Part shown: positions 1-7,040 of the stretch, one piece after another
Position numbering within the stretch: the first letter of the stretch is position 1
How the letters are laid out: each line of letters begins with the position of its first letter
Assembly (NCBI GenBank): GCA_013695175.1
Contig: JACDAZ010000477.1
Location: 1-7,439 of the forward strand
Source of the DNA: Flavisolibacter sp.
GTDB lineage: Bacteria; Bacteroidota; Bacteroidia; Chitinophagales; Chitinophagaceae
DNA: 7,439 nucleotides
Direction: 5' to 3'
Translations under genes and position numbers: made by a program
Notes under the pieces: generated by a model
Told to the model about the DNA's origin: nothing
Seen by the model: the letters and a program-made list of their open reading frames with translations, nothing else
The model's database searches: none

Positions 1-1
1 G

Positions 2-631
2 GAGATGCCTGATCCTGTAAAGACAGATCGTATTGAAGAACCATTTATAAAAGCACAGATCATTACCAAGCCCGAATATATTGGAAACATTATGACTTTA
101 TGTTTAGGGAAGCGGGGCATTTTAATAAATCAAAGCTATCTTACACCAACACGTGTTGAATTGATTTTCGAGATGCCTCTCACAGAAATTGTATTTGATT
201 TTTATGATAAATTAAAATCTCAAACGCGTGGTTACGCTTCCTTCGATTACCATCCTATTGGTTATAGAGAAGCGGATATTGTAAGAATGGATATTTTATT
301 AAATGGCGATAAAGTTGATGCTTTAAGTGCATTAATTCACCGTGGTCGTGCACATGATTTTGGAAGAAAGCTCTGTGAAAAATTAAAAGAGCTTGTACCA
401 CGACAGCAATTTCAAATAGCTATACAGGCTGCTGTAGGAGCTAAAGTAATAGCACGGGAAACTATTTCTGCCATGCGCAAAGATGTTACAGCTAAATGTT
501 ATGGTGGTGATATCAGCCGTAAAAGAAAATTACTTGAAAAACAAAAAGAAGGTAAAAAGAGAATGCGGCAAATAGGAAATGTGGAAGTGCCACAAGAAGC
601 ATTTTTAGCCGTACTTAAATTAGATGATTAA
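2..631 (+). CDS. lepA: Elongation factor 4 (LepA), C-terminal part, 5' truncated by window edge
   Basis: This is the last third or so (about 209 residues) of the ribosomal back-translocase/elongation factor 4, a GTPase of the EF-G family that acts on stalled or mis-translocated ribosomes at the membrane or in the cytosol. The reading frame is open to the left edge, so the ATG at 5-7 is an internal Met rather than the start. The first ~95 visible residues fit the EF-G-like domain V, with [17 protein letters not shown] near the beginning and [13 protein letters not shown] in the middle. The remainder is the LepA-specific C-terminal domain, with the hallmarks [14 protein letters not shown], the basic [18 protein letters not shown] and the tail [18 protein letters not shown]. 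The GTPase domain lies outside the window. It is a housekeeping gene, not part of the glycan cluster, and it converges on the neighbouring minus-strand gene with a 4-base overlap. The assignment is very secure. Confidence 0.97.
   Translation, partial: EMPDPVKTDRIEEPFIKAQIITKPEYIGNIMTLCLGKRGILINQSYLTPTRVELIFEMPLTEIVFDFYDKLKSQTRGYASFDYHPIGYREADIVRMDILLNGDKVDALSALIHRGRAHDFGRKLCEKLKELVPRQQFQIAIQAAVGAKVIARETISAMRKDVTAKCYGGDISRKRKLLEKQKEGKKRMRQIGNVEVPQEAFLAVLKLDD
628..631. other. Shared palindromic convergent stop (TTAA)
   Basis: The four bases TTAA read the same on both strands. On the plus strand TAA at 629-631 ends lepA. On the minus strand TAA at 630-628 ends the glycosyltransferase. The genes therefore overlap tail to tail by four bases, leaving no intergenic space for a bidirectional intrinsic terminator. 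No strong GC-rich hairpin with a U-tract is visible on either side. Confidence 0.95.
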
Positions 632-1659
632 ATTATAGTAGATTCTACTTCATTCAGTGCTTGATTAAGAAAAAAGCCACTTCTGATTTTTAATCCCATA
701 TCAAAAGCATTTTTTGATAATTTATAATATTCATGTTGATCCATGATATTAATAATCTCTGCAGCTTCATCCCATGATGAAGTTATAAACCCTAAATTAT
801 ATTGTTTTATGAAATCTGCTATAGCACTTTCTTTCCAAACTATTACAGGAATTCCTGCAGCTAAAAAAACTGAAATTTTATGTGGAGTATTGAATCGCAT
901 ATAATCTCCATAATTTCCTTTGCAAGTTGCTAATGATGTGCCATCCCAAACCATTCCAAAATTACCCTCCATTACATCTGGTAAAATTTCAGGTTCTTCT
1001 GGTCCTTTAAAAAGCAATCTTTCTACATTTAATAATGATTCAGATAGATCTTTCGTTTGACCATAAATGTTTATTATGAAATCATTATGCTTATTCAACC
1101 ATTCTGGCAAAAGTTTAATAAACTCTGCTTTTTGAAGATTTGCTGCTATAATTAATGTTTTTTTAAAGGATCTGTTTTTAAAATAAACATTAGACTTATA
1201 GTCAAAAAGATTTAATACAGTTATTGGCTTTACAATTCCTTGATTAAAAAGATAGTCTTTCATTGCAGTATTATGTGCAATAATGTGAGAAAAATTATTA
1301 AGAATTTTTAGTTCCACTTTTAATAAGGTGGAATTATTAATCCTTAAACCATTAATATCATGAATGATAGCAACTGTATAAACTTTTTTTTTATTCAAAG
1401 CTTTAAATAGTAAGCGAAATGCTTTAGGCAGTAATGGAAAATGTAAAACAACTATGGACCTCTTTGATATATGTAAGTAAAGAAGAAAAATATGTATAAT
1501 CCTGCATATTTTGAAAAATAGGAATGTACTGTTGATATACAACAGATAAATTGGAAGATAATTTTTTTCTTTAAGAAAAAATTCAACGTGTTTATATGCT
1601 ATGCTAGCATTAAAACGATCGGTGTTTCTATAAATTTCGCTTAAAAAAAACTTCTTCAT
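628..1659 (-). CDS. Glycosyltransferase, Gtf3 / galactofuranosyltransferase-like
   Basis: A 343-residue protein that probably transfers a sugar from a nucleotide donor onto a lipid-linked glycan at the cytoplasmic face of the inner membrane. The strongest evidence is the C-terminal nucleotide-sugar binding half: FGMVWDG (residues 234-240), [16 protein letters not shown] (246-261), then [11 protein letters not shown] (265-275) and AIADFI (279-284). This pattern is characteristic of the Gtf3-like and beta-1,6-galactofuranosyltransferase (WbbI-type) group. The N-terminal half carries IHDING (99-104) and IIAHN (126-130), which also occur in that group. There is a hydrophobic, aromatic-rich region at about 36-63 that may aid membrane association, but no signal peptide. 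The start is ATG, 15 bases after the flippase stop, with no clear ribosome binding site. It is the last gene of the cluster and shares its stop-codon bases with lepA. It is visibly AT-rich. The sugar specificity cannot be read from sequence; galactofuranose would require a UDP-galactopyranose mutase gene elsewhere. Confidence 0.85.
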   Translation of the reverse strand: MKKFFLSEIYRNTDRFNASIAYKHVEFFLKEKNYLPIYLLYINSTFLFFKICRIIHIFLLYLHISKRSIVVLHFPLLPKAFRLLFKALNKKKVYTVAIIHDINGLRINNSTLLKVELKILNNFSHIIAHNTAMKDYLFNQGIVKPITVLNLFDYKSNVYFKNRSFKKTLIIAANLQKAEFIKLLPEWLNKHNDFIINIYGQTKDLSESLLNVERLLFKGPEEPEILPDVMEGNFGMVWDGTSLATCKGNYGDYMRFNTPHKISVFLAAGIPVIVWKESAIADFIKQYNLGFITSSWDEAAEIINIMDQHEYYKLSKNAFDMGLKIRSGFFLNQALNEVESTII

Positions 1660-1674
1660 TAACTGCTTTTTGAA

Positions 1675-3123
1675 CTAGTTGCGTTCTAAATTGAATGACT
1701 TTATAATAAATTGAAGTATGGTAACCAATACAGGGTTTTTAAAAATAAATAACTGTATTAAAAAATAAATAGGTAAACAAATTAAAATAGAAAAAATCAA
1801 AACGACATGATTGCTTTCAAAAATATATCTGCAGGAAAATACTACTGGTAAGAAAAGCAAACTAGTTAAAACTATAGTAGAAATTTTTATTACATCTGCT
1901 TTAAAAATTACTTCTTTTTTAGCCCAGTACAACATTAATAAAGTAATTATTAATTCTGTAACGATACATGCAATAGCAGCTCCTAATTCTTTATAGTAAT
2001 AACAAAGCCAAAGATTTAGAAGTATACTTAAAAAACTTCCAATTGTTACAACCATCAACATTTTATATTCTTTATTAAATGGCAGCAAAATTTGAATTCC
2101 AAATATATTGCTTAGTCCAATAAGTAAAGGAAGAACAGAGAGAATTCTTAATACTGAAACTGTTGGAATAAATTGTTCCCCTGCTAAAAGCTTCACAATT
2201 TCAGGTGCCAATAAATAGAATAAAAAACATATAGGAATTGAAATGGTAAATACATATTGAACTGAAACATTTATAATTCTGTTGATTTCTATATAGTTTT
2301 TTGATGCATGTAAAAATGAAATTCTTGGAAATAAAACATTCCCTACACTATCTATAAAATGTTGAGATAGTCTAATGATCTTTAATCCTGTAGTGTAAAA
2401 TCCTACAGCAAGACTACCTGATACAATACCTAATATAACTGAATCAAAATAAGTATATAAACTAATTGCAGCCGAAGTAAGAAAATATAGAAACAAGTGT
2501 TTTAAATGTTTTATAGGCTTAACATCCAGCGTTAAAATAGGACTTTTTTTTAATGTAAATATTAAATCTGCAGCTATTAAAGCAATGTTTGATATTATTA
2601 GTATAGCATAATATATTATGTAATCTTCAGGAGCCTTAACAAGTAAAAAGATGAAAGCAACAGATAAAATTTTAATAAAAAATGAACGTTTTGCTACAAA
2701 ACGAAATTCTTCAAATCCTTGAATAAACCATTCTAATGCAAATGAACTTATAAGTATATTCAAAGAAGAAAGAATAATTAAATTTTTTTCCTTAAACAAT
2801 TCATCGTTCAAAGAAGTTATACCTATAAAAATCAATAATCCTATAATAGAGAAAAATAAATGAATTAATAATAATTCAGATACCAGAGTTTTTAATTGTG
2901 ACTTATTGGTTCTGTTTTTGGCTATTTCCTTTACTCCATATATGGGAATACCAAAAGCTGTAAAAAGGAGAATAATTTGTGCAGTATAATCTATAAAATT
3001 TATTTTGCCTAAGCCCTCAGGACCTATGACTCTGGCTATATAGGGAAAAGTAATAATAGGGGCTACTATTTGTAGCAAAGAAGCTATTAAATAATAAGAA
3101 ACATTAGATTTTAAATTTCTCAC
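1675..3123 (-). CDS. Wzx-like polysaccharide flippase (PST family, MOP superfamily)
   Basis: A 482-residue integral membrane protein that most likely flips undecaprenyl-linked oligosaccharide across the inner membrane, as Wzx proteins do for O-antigen or capsule repeat units. The N-terminus is typical of the family: FPYIARVIGPEGLGKINF at 26-43 and GIPIYGVKEIAKNR at 58-71. A conserved mid-protein stretch has YFDSVILG (225-232) followed by VGFYTTGLKI (240-249). By eye there are about 12 to 13 hydrophobic helices, for example near 11-29, 44-64, 82-104, 116-134, 149-165, 169-189, 210-231, 288-306, 325-346, 355-375, 380-400, 413-433 and 439-460. Length fits the family (400-500). The start is a GTG at 3123-3121. 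No in-frame ATG exists between it and an upstream in-frame TGA, and the family signature begins soon after, so GTG is the best choice. It lies 48 bases after the secreted-protein gene and 15 bases before the glycosyltransferase. Its substrate is unknown, and base composition is AT-rich like its downstream neighbour. Confidence 0.92.
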   Translation of the reverse strand: MRNLKSNVSYYLIASLLQIVAPIITFPYIARVIGPEGLGKINFIDYTAQIILLFTAFGIPIYGVKEIAKNRTNKSQLKTLVSELLLIHLFFSIIGLLIFIGITSLNDELFKEKNLIILSSLNILISSFALEWFIQGFEEFRFVAKRSFFIKILSVAFIFLLVKAPEDYIIYYAILIISNIALIAADLIFTLKKSPILTLDVKPIKHLKHLFLYFLTSAAISLYTYFDSVILGIVSGSLAVGFYTTGLKIIRLSQHFIDSVGNVLFPRISFLHASKNYIEINRIINVSVQYVFTISIPICFLFYLLAPEIVKLLAGEQFIPTVSVLRILSVLPLLIGLSNIFGIQILLPFNKEYKMLMVVTIGSFLSILLNLWLCYYYKELGAAIACIVTELIITLLMLYWAKKEVIFKADVIKISTIVLTSLLFLPVVFSCRYIFESNHVVLIFSILICLPIYFLIQLFIFKNPVLVTILQFIIKSFNLERN

Positions 3124-3131
3124 AATTAATC

Positions 3132-3151
3132 TGTAAAATATGTACTTTACA
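3132..3151. repeat. Short inverted repeat upstream of the flippase start
   Basis: TGTAAA at 3132-3137 is the exact reverse complement of TTTACA at 3146-3151, with an 8-base loop. It sits in the 48-base gap, ending 8 bases before the GTG start of the flippase as read on the minus strand. On the RNA it could form a weak AU-rich hairpin, or it could be a small dyad for a regulator. In DNA this AT-rich a 6-base dyad can arise by chance. No T-run follows on the transcribed strand, so it does not look like a terminator. Confidence 0.3.
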
Positions 3152-3171
3152 AATCAACAAAGAATTATTCT

Positions 3172-4173
3172 TTAATTTCCTCTTTTCTTTTTCTTATTTT
3201 TTTCAATATTATTAATAGGCTTCTTCTCATGATTGAGTTTTCCATCATCATCATGCAAAGGATCAGGCATGGGAAACTCTCCATCTTTTAATTTAAAGTC
3301 GAAAACTTTATCAACATGAACCCATTTGCCATTTTTCCATCTAAATCCCTGGTAATCCCCATCAGGAATAAAAGTGTAAGGTTTGTCCGGTTCATCAGTT
3401 TCAGAAATAAGATGATCTATTAGAATCATTTCCTCATCATCTACAAAATTTACTAAGGTTCTTGCTTCCTTATTGTACTCAATATTGTAACGGTGAAGAA
3501 CTTTTTTCCTCATGGCACCGGTATCATTTTCAAAACTGAAAAAAGGCCCACCAAAAACTGGTTGATTACGTTCATTGAAGGTCAAAACTTCTATCCATTT
3601 TTTTGTACTTCTTACACTATGCTGGTCTATTCCAAAAAGAGTATAATAATTTTTCCCGTTATGCTTGTTATGAATAATATTATAATAAACTGCACCTATC
3701 CAATTATCTTTTGTTCTGATTGAATCATTTGGATTAGAAGTGAACTCTGAAAAATCAGTAAGGGGAATTAACCTTAATGATCCATCATCAGTTTTTAATT
3801 GGATAGCACCTCTTTGCCTGGAATAATAATCATCAAAAGCTAGTGACCAGGTAAAAATGCGAAAACTGCTGTCGGGTGAATATAATTTTGAGATGCCTAT
3901 TACCGAATCAAAAGGATAATGAAACGAATTTTTTACCTGAAGTGTTCTAACTAGTGTACGGATAAAAACACTGTCATTGCGCATTCTTCCTTCAGTTAAG
4001 CTATCAATGATCAGGTTTTTTGCTAAGCCTTTTAAAGTATCTTCTTTTTGTATTAATTGCTTAAGTTCTGCAGAACTTATCTTTTGGGTATAAGCAGAAG
4101 CTGCAAAAAACAGAGTAAGAATTATAAAAAGAGATTTTTTCAATGGCTTGAATTTCTTTGCTAAGAACGACAA
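3172..4173 (-). CDS. Secreted or periplasmic protein of unknown function
   Basis: I do not recognise a characterised family. The protein is up to 333 residues, with a clear N-terminal signal peptide: lysines at 6-13, a hydrophobic core SLFIILTLFFAA (14-25) and an A-S-A site (25-27) suited to signal peptidase I. There is no lipobox cysteine and no later membrane helix, so a soluble periplasmic or exported protein is expected. The mature part is rich in aromatic and charged residues, with NWIGAVYYNII (157-167), NGKNYYTLFGID (172-183), WIEVLTFN (193-200) and FGGPFFSFEN (207-216), which suggests beta structure. Near the C-terminus are YQGFRWKNGKWVHVDKV (274-290), an acidic DPLHDDDG (304-311) and a lysine-rich tail NKKKKRGN. 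No ATG start is available. TTG at 4173 follows an in-frame TGA by two codons; a second TTG at 4143 would give a compact signal peptide beginning MKKSLF. It lies 18 bases after hddC-gmhB and 48 before the flippase, so it is probably co-transcribed. A role in glycan export or assembly is inference from position only. Confidence 0.8.
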   Translation of the reverse strand: MSFLAKKFKPLKKSLFIILTLFFAASAYTQKISSAELKQLIQKEDTLKGLAKNLIIDSLTEGRMRNDSVFIRTLVRTLQVKNSFHYPFDSVIGISKLYSPDSSFRIFTWSLAFDDYYSRQRGAIQLKTDDGSLRLIPLTDFSEFTSNPNDSIRTKDNWIGAVYYNIIHNKHNGKNYYTLFGIDQHSVRSTKKWIEVLTFNERNQPVFGGPFFSFENDTGAMRKKVLHRYNIEYNKEARTLVNFVDDEEMILIDHLISETDEPDKPYTFIPDGDYQGFRWKNGKWVHVDKVFDFKLKDGEFPMPDPLHDDDGKLNHEKKPINNIEKNKKKKRGN

Positions 4174-4191
4174 AAAAAATCAAAAATTATC

Positions 4192-5442
4192 CTAAGATTC
4201 AAGAGCCTGAGCAAAGCTTTCTAGAGAAGGAAATATAAAATCAATATCAGCATGAGGAAAAGGCTGATTAGGATTTGTAGAAGTAATAAAAACAGTTACC
4301 ATGCCAGCAAACCTTCCAAAACGCATATCGCCTGGTTTATTACCTACCATAATAGATTTTTCCGGGACAATGTCCTTAAAATCATGAATGGCTTGTAAAG
4401 CCATTCCAGGGTTGGGTTTTCTATCAGGATGTTTATCACTTGTTTCTGTGCAATAATATATTTTATCAATTTTGCCTCCGGCTGCTGTTATTTCTTTTTG
4501 CATTTCTTTGTGAATTTCACGAAGCTCCACTTCTGTCATTAGAAACTTACCCACGCCTCTTTGATTACTTACAACAATTATTCTTTTAAATTTTTTATTA
4601 AGTCTTTTTAGTGCAGCCAAAACTCCGGCACTGAATTTAAATTCATTCCAATTCAAAATATATCTTCCCTCTATCTCGTCATTTATTACGCCATCTCTGT
4701 CTAAAAATAAACTCCAGTTTTCATCTATATCCTTTAGTTCAGGTTTCTGACGATTCAAATCTTGATTTGCTTTATTATAATCATCAGAAATCCCGATATC
4801 AATAAAATAGCCGTCCTGAACGTAACCAAAAAAAGCATCCTCGTTAAGATGTTTTTCTAAAAAATCACTCTCAAACGAAAACTTATTCCCAGGATTTAAT
4901 TGATTGAACCCATTTTTATTTAGGATATAAATACCACCATTTATAAAGCCATCGCTGTTTTCTTTTTTTTCTGAGAAAGAAGTGATCTGCCCTTCTTTAT
5001 CTGTAATTACAGCTCCATACCTGTCAACATTTTTTAAATGTTTTAATGCAAGCGTGCAGATCGAATTTTTTGCAAGATGAAAATGGACTATACCATTATA
5101 GTTTATTTTAAAAAGCGTATCTCCATTTGTAATAATAACATTTTCGCCTGTAGTTTCAGCAAGAGCTGCTTTAATGGCTCCCCCTGTACCCATAGGTTCA
5201 TTTTCCACTAAAACTTTAAAAGAGAGAGTCGCATATTGTTCTTCCAGGTATGATATGATAACATCAGCTTTATAACCAAGTGCAAATATAAAATGCTGCA
5301 CTCCCTGCATTCTTAAATAGTCAATAACATAGAATATAAACGGTTTACCTGCTACCGGAGCCATAGCTTTAGGTAAACCGGGTACAGTTTCTTGTAACCT
5401 TGTTCCCTGACCACCCGCTAAAATGATTGCCTCAGATAGCAT
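4192..5442 (-). CDS. Bifunctional heptose 1-phosphate guanylyltransferase / heptose bisphosphate phosphatase (HddC-GmhB fusion)
   Basis: A fusion of two cytosolic enzymes of GDP-D-glycero-alpha-D-manno-heptose synthesis. Residue numbers count from a TTG at 5451; subtract 3 for the ATG. The N-terminal half (about 5-235) is a sugar-phosphate nucleotidyltransferase of the RmlA-like fold: LAGGQGTRL (11-19), PKAM (27-30), MGTGGAI (87-93), NGDT (109-112), FIDIG (216-220). This fits HddC, not the RfaE/HldE cytidylyltransferase fold. The C-terminal half (about 245-419) is a HAD phosphatase like GmhB: LFLDRDGVIN (248-257, D251 nucleophile, D253 acid/base), SNQRG (295-299), RKPNPGM (344-350) and VGNKPGDM (369-376). 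The usual zinc-loop cysteines are largely absent, and the first motif IV Asp is Asn371. I prefer the ATG at 5442, which overlaps the end of gmhA by 11 bases; TTG at 5451 is the longer alternative. Fusion of the last two steps beside gmhA and hddA makes the pathway assignment strong, though guanylyl specificity is inferred from family and context. Confidence 0.9.
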   Translation of the reverse strand: MLSEAIILAGGQGTRLQETVPGLPKAMAPVAGKPFIFYVIDYLRMQGVQHFIFALGYKADVIISYLEEQYATLSFKVLVENEPMGTGGAIKAALAETTGENVIITNGDTLFKINYNGIVHFHLAKNSICTLALKHLKNVDRYGAVITDKEGQITSFSEKKENSDGFINGGIYILNKNGFNQLNPGNKFSFESDFLEKHLNEDAFFGYVQDGYFIDIGISDDYNKANQDLNRQKPELKDIDENWSLFLDRDGVINDEIEGRYILNWNEFKFSAGVLAALKRLNKKFKRIIVVSNQRGVGKFLMTEVELREIHKEMQKEITAAGGKIDKIYYCTETSDKHPDRKPNPGMALQAIHDFKDIVPEKSIMVGNKPGDMRFGRFAGMVTVFITSTNPNQPFPHADIDFIFPSLESFAQALES

Positions 5443-6016
5443 TTGCACCAAAGTATTTTTCTTCCACCATTTGGCAAATAATATGTCCCAGGAGCATATG
5501 TGCCTCCTGTATTCTTGGGGTATCGGAGGAAGGTATATTTATAATATAATCAGACAAAGATTTCAACAACCCTCCGCTGATGCCGGTAAAACCAACAGTT
5601 GTAATTTTCTTTTCTTTTGCAACCTCAAATGCTTTTACTATGTTAGCAGAATTGCCTGATGTAGATAGTCCTATCAATATATCACCCGGCTGACTAATTC
5701 CTTCTATTAGCCTTGCGTACACTACATCATAACTATAATCATTTGCAACAGCTGTCAGGTAAGATGTATTACAATGAAGCGCTTCTGCCGGTAATGCATT
5801 TCTATCTAAATAAAAACGTCCTGATAATTCTGCAGCTAAATGTTGTGCATCTGCTGCACTGCCACCATTACCACAAAAATAAATGCGGTTACCGTTTTTA
5901 AAAGCCTCAACTATTTTATCAGCAACTAAGGATACAGTCGTTAGCAACTCGCTATTATTTAAAACCTGCTGTTTTACATTTATGGATGCTTCTATGATTT
6001 CTTTTATTTTATTCAT
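5432..6016 (-). CDS. gmhA: Sedoheptulose 7-phosphate isomerase (phosphoheptose isomerase)
   Basis: This 194-residue SIS-domain enzyme converts sedoheptulose 7-phosphate to D-glycero-D-manno-heptose 7-phosphate, the first committed step of heptose nucleotide synthesis, in the cytosol. The sequence has CGNGGSAADAQHL (48-60) followed by AAELSGRF (61-68), the phosphate-binding LSTSGNS (117-123) and RIQEAHMLLGH (168-178). H59, E63, Q170 and H178 fall at constant offset from the four zinc ligands I recall for E. coli GmhA (H61, E65, Q172, H180), so the metal site appears intact. Length is normal for the family. The ATG start is one base after the hddA stop (TGA-T-ATG), pointing to translational coupling. 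Its 3' end overlaps the start of the hddC-gmhB gene. It supplies the substrate for HddA upstream and for the bifunctional enzyme downstream. Confidence 0.96.
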   Translation of the reverse strand: MNKIKEIIEASINVKQQVLNNSELLTTVSLVADKIVEAFKNGNRIYFCGNGGSAADAQHLAAELSGRFYLDRNALPAEALHCNTSYLTAVANDYSYDVVYARLIEGISQPGDILIGLSTSGNSANIVKAFEVAKEKKITTVGFTGISGGLLKSLSDYIINIPSSDTPRIQEAHMLLGHIICQMVEEKYFGANAI

Positions 6017-6017
6017 A

Positions 6018-7040
6018 TCAGATAGTCCATGTTTTTAATCCATGTTTTACAAATTGATAATTACGATTTTCACCGCCAAACTTTTTAAGTTCTTTAATAA
6101 CATTATATTTTGTATGGTAAGGGCAGTAAAAAATCATATAGCCTCCGCCACCTGCACCGGATATTTTACCACCGGTAGCACCGGCATTTTTGGCAGCCAT
6201 GTAAATTTCTTCCATTAATGGATTTGATATACCCTCAGCCATTTTTATTTTTTGCTTGTGTCCAAAATCAAATATTTCTCCTATATCATCAAGATTTCCT
6301 TTTAATACCGCTTCCTTCATAAGTATAGCCTGCTGTTTCAACTGGTGCATCGCTTCAATTGATGATTCCATTTTTTCAATTACATTCTTTGCTTGTTGTT
6401 CTATAATTTCTGAGGAATTTCTATTAATTGTTGTATGATAAAGAAGCAGGTTGTTTTCCAACTCCAAAAGATAATTTTGTTTTATTCGCAGCGGGTTTAC
6501 TATTACTTTATCATCATTATAAAATTCCATAAAATTTACACCCCCAAAAGTAGCTGCATATTGATCTTGTTTACCACCTGCCATTTTCAATTGATTTCTT
6601 TCTATTTCATAAGCATAATGTGCAAAATCATATTCACCCAATGGCAACTTTAAATATTCTGCAAAGGCACCAATTATAGCTACAACCAACGTAGAAGATG
6701 TACCTAACCCTGAGCCTGCAGGTGCATCTACAAAAGTGGAAAGTTTAATGCCTGTATTAACGGGTCCATAATCTTTTACAATTGCATTAAAAACACCTTT
6801 CAATAACATAAGATCACCATTAACTGGCAGCTTATCAATCAAATCAAATTCTTCTGTTTTATTCTTATCATATGCCTGGATGATTATTTTGTTTTCAGGC
6901 AGGGGTTCAATGGTTGCGTGTGCAAAAAGAGAAATCGTTGCATTTAACACACTGCCTCCATATAATTCACTATAAGGACTAACATCTGTACCTCCACCTG
7001 CCAAACCTATTCGTAATGGCGCTTTGCTTCTATAGATCAT
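6018..7040 (-). CDS. hddA: D-glycero-alpha-D-manno-heptose 7-phosphate 1-kinase, GHMP family
   Basis: This 340-residue GHMP kinase is expected to phosphorylate the anomeric C1 of D-glycero-alpha-D-manno-heptose 7-phosphate using ATP, giving the 1,7-bisphosphate that the GmhB domain then dephosphorylates at C7. Visible motifs are the N-terminal APLRIGLAGGGTD (7-19), the phosphate-binding glycine/serine loop DAPAGSGLGTSS (105-116), GGKQDQYAATFGG (155-167) and the C-terminal KISGAGGGGYMIFY (292-305). Length and motif order match HddA and the related sugar kinases. GHMP kinases of similar type also act on fucose, but direct linkage to gmhA and a GmhB/HddC fusion makes heptose the best reading. 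The start is ATG at 7040, immediately before MIYRSKAPLRIGLAGGG, which is the expected N-terminus. A 41-base gap separates it from the preceding glycosyltransferase gene, and one base separates it from gmhA. Confidence 0.94.
   Translation of the reverse strand: MIYRSKAPLRIGLAGGGTDVSPYSELYGGSVLNATISLFAHATIEPLPENKIIIQAYDKNKTEEFDLIDKLPVNGDLMLLKGVFNAIVKDYGPVNTGIKLSTFVDAPAGSGLGTSSTLVVAIIGAFAEYLKLPLGEYDFAHYAYEIERNQLKMAGGKQDQYAATFGGVNFMEFYNDDKVIVNPLRIKQNYLLELENNLLLYHTTINRNSSEIIEQQAKNVIEKMESSIEAMHQLKQQAILMKEAVLKGNLDDIGEIFDFGHKQKIKMAEGISNPLMEEIYMAAKNAGATGGKISGAGGGGYMIFYCPYHTKYNVIKELKKFGGENRNYQFVKHGLKTWTI

Noticed and set aside
615..635. Direct repeat TTAAATTA (615-622 and 628-635) as a possible insertion footprint at the lepA boundary
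   Set aside because: It is eight AT-only bases in AT-rich DNA, one copy is inside conserved lepA coding sequence, and no mobile element lies between or nearby.
638..650. AGTAG ATT CTACT as a possible bidirectional terminator just past lepA
   Set aside because: The stem is only five AT/GC-mixed pairs, has no following T-run, and lies within the glycosyltransferase coding sequence.
1811..1996. Plus-strand open frame of 61 codons
   Set aside because: It lies wholly inside the flippase on the opposite strand and shows no recognisable protein pattern; it is an antisense shadow.
3493..3723. Plus-strand open frame of 76 codons
   Set aside because: It is antisense to the secreted-protein gene, which has a good signal peptide and consistent protein composition; this frame does not.
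5423..5901. Two plus-strand open frames (5423-5659 and 5713-5901)
   Set aside because: Both are antisense to gmhA, whose motifs are unambiguous across this region.
6256..6653. Two plus-strand open frames (6256-6438 and 6435-6653)
   Set aside because: Both are antisense to hddA and have low-complexity, non-protein-like composition.
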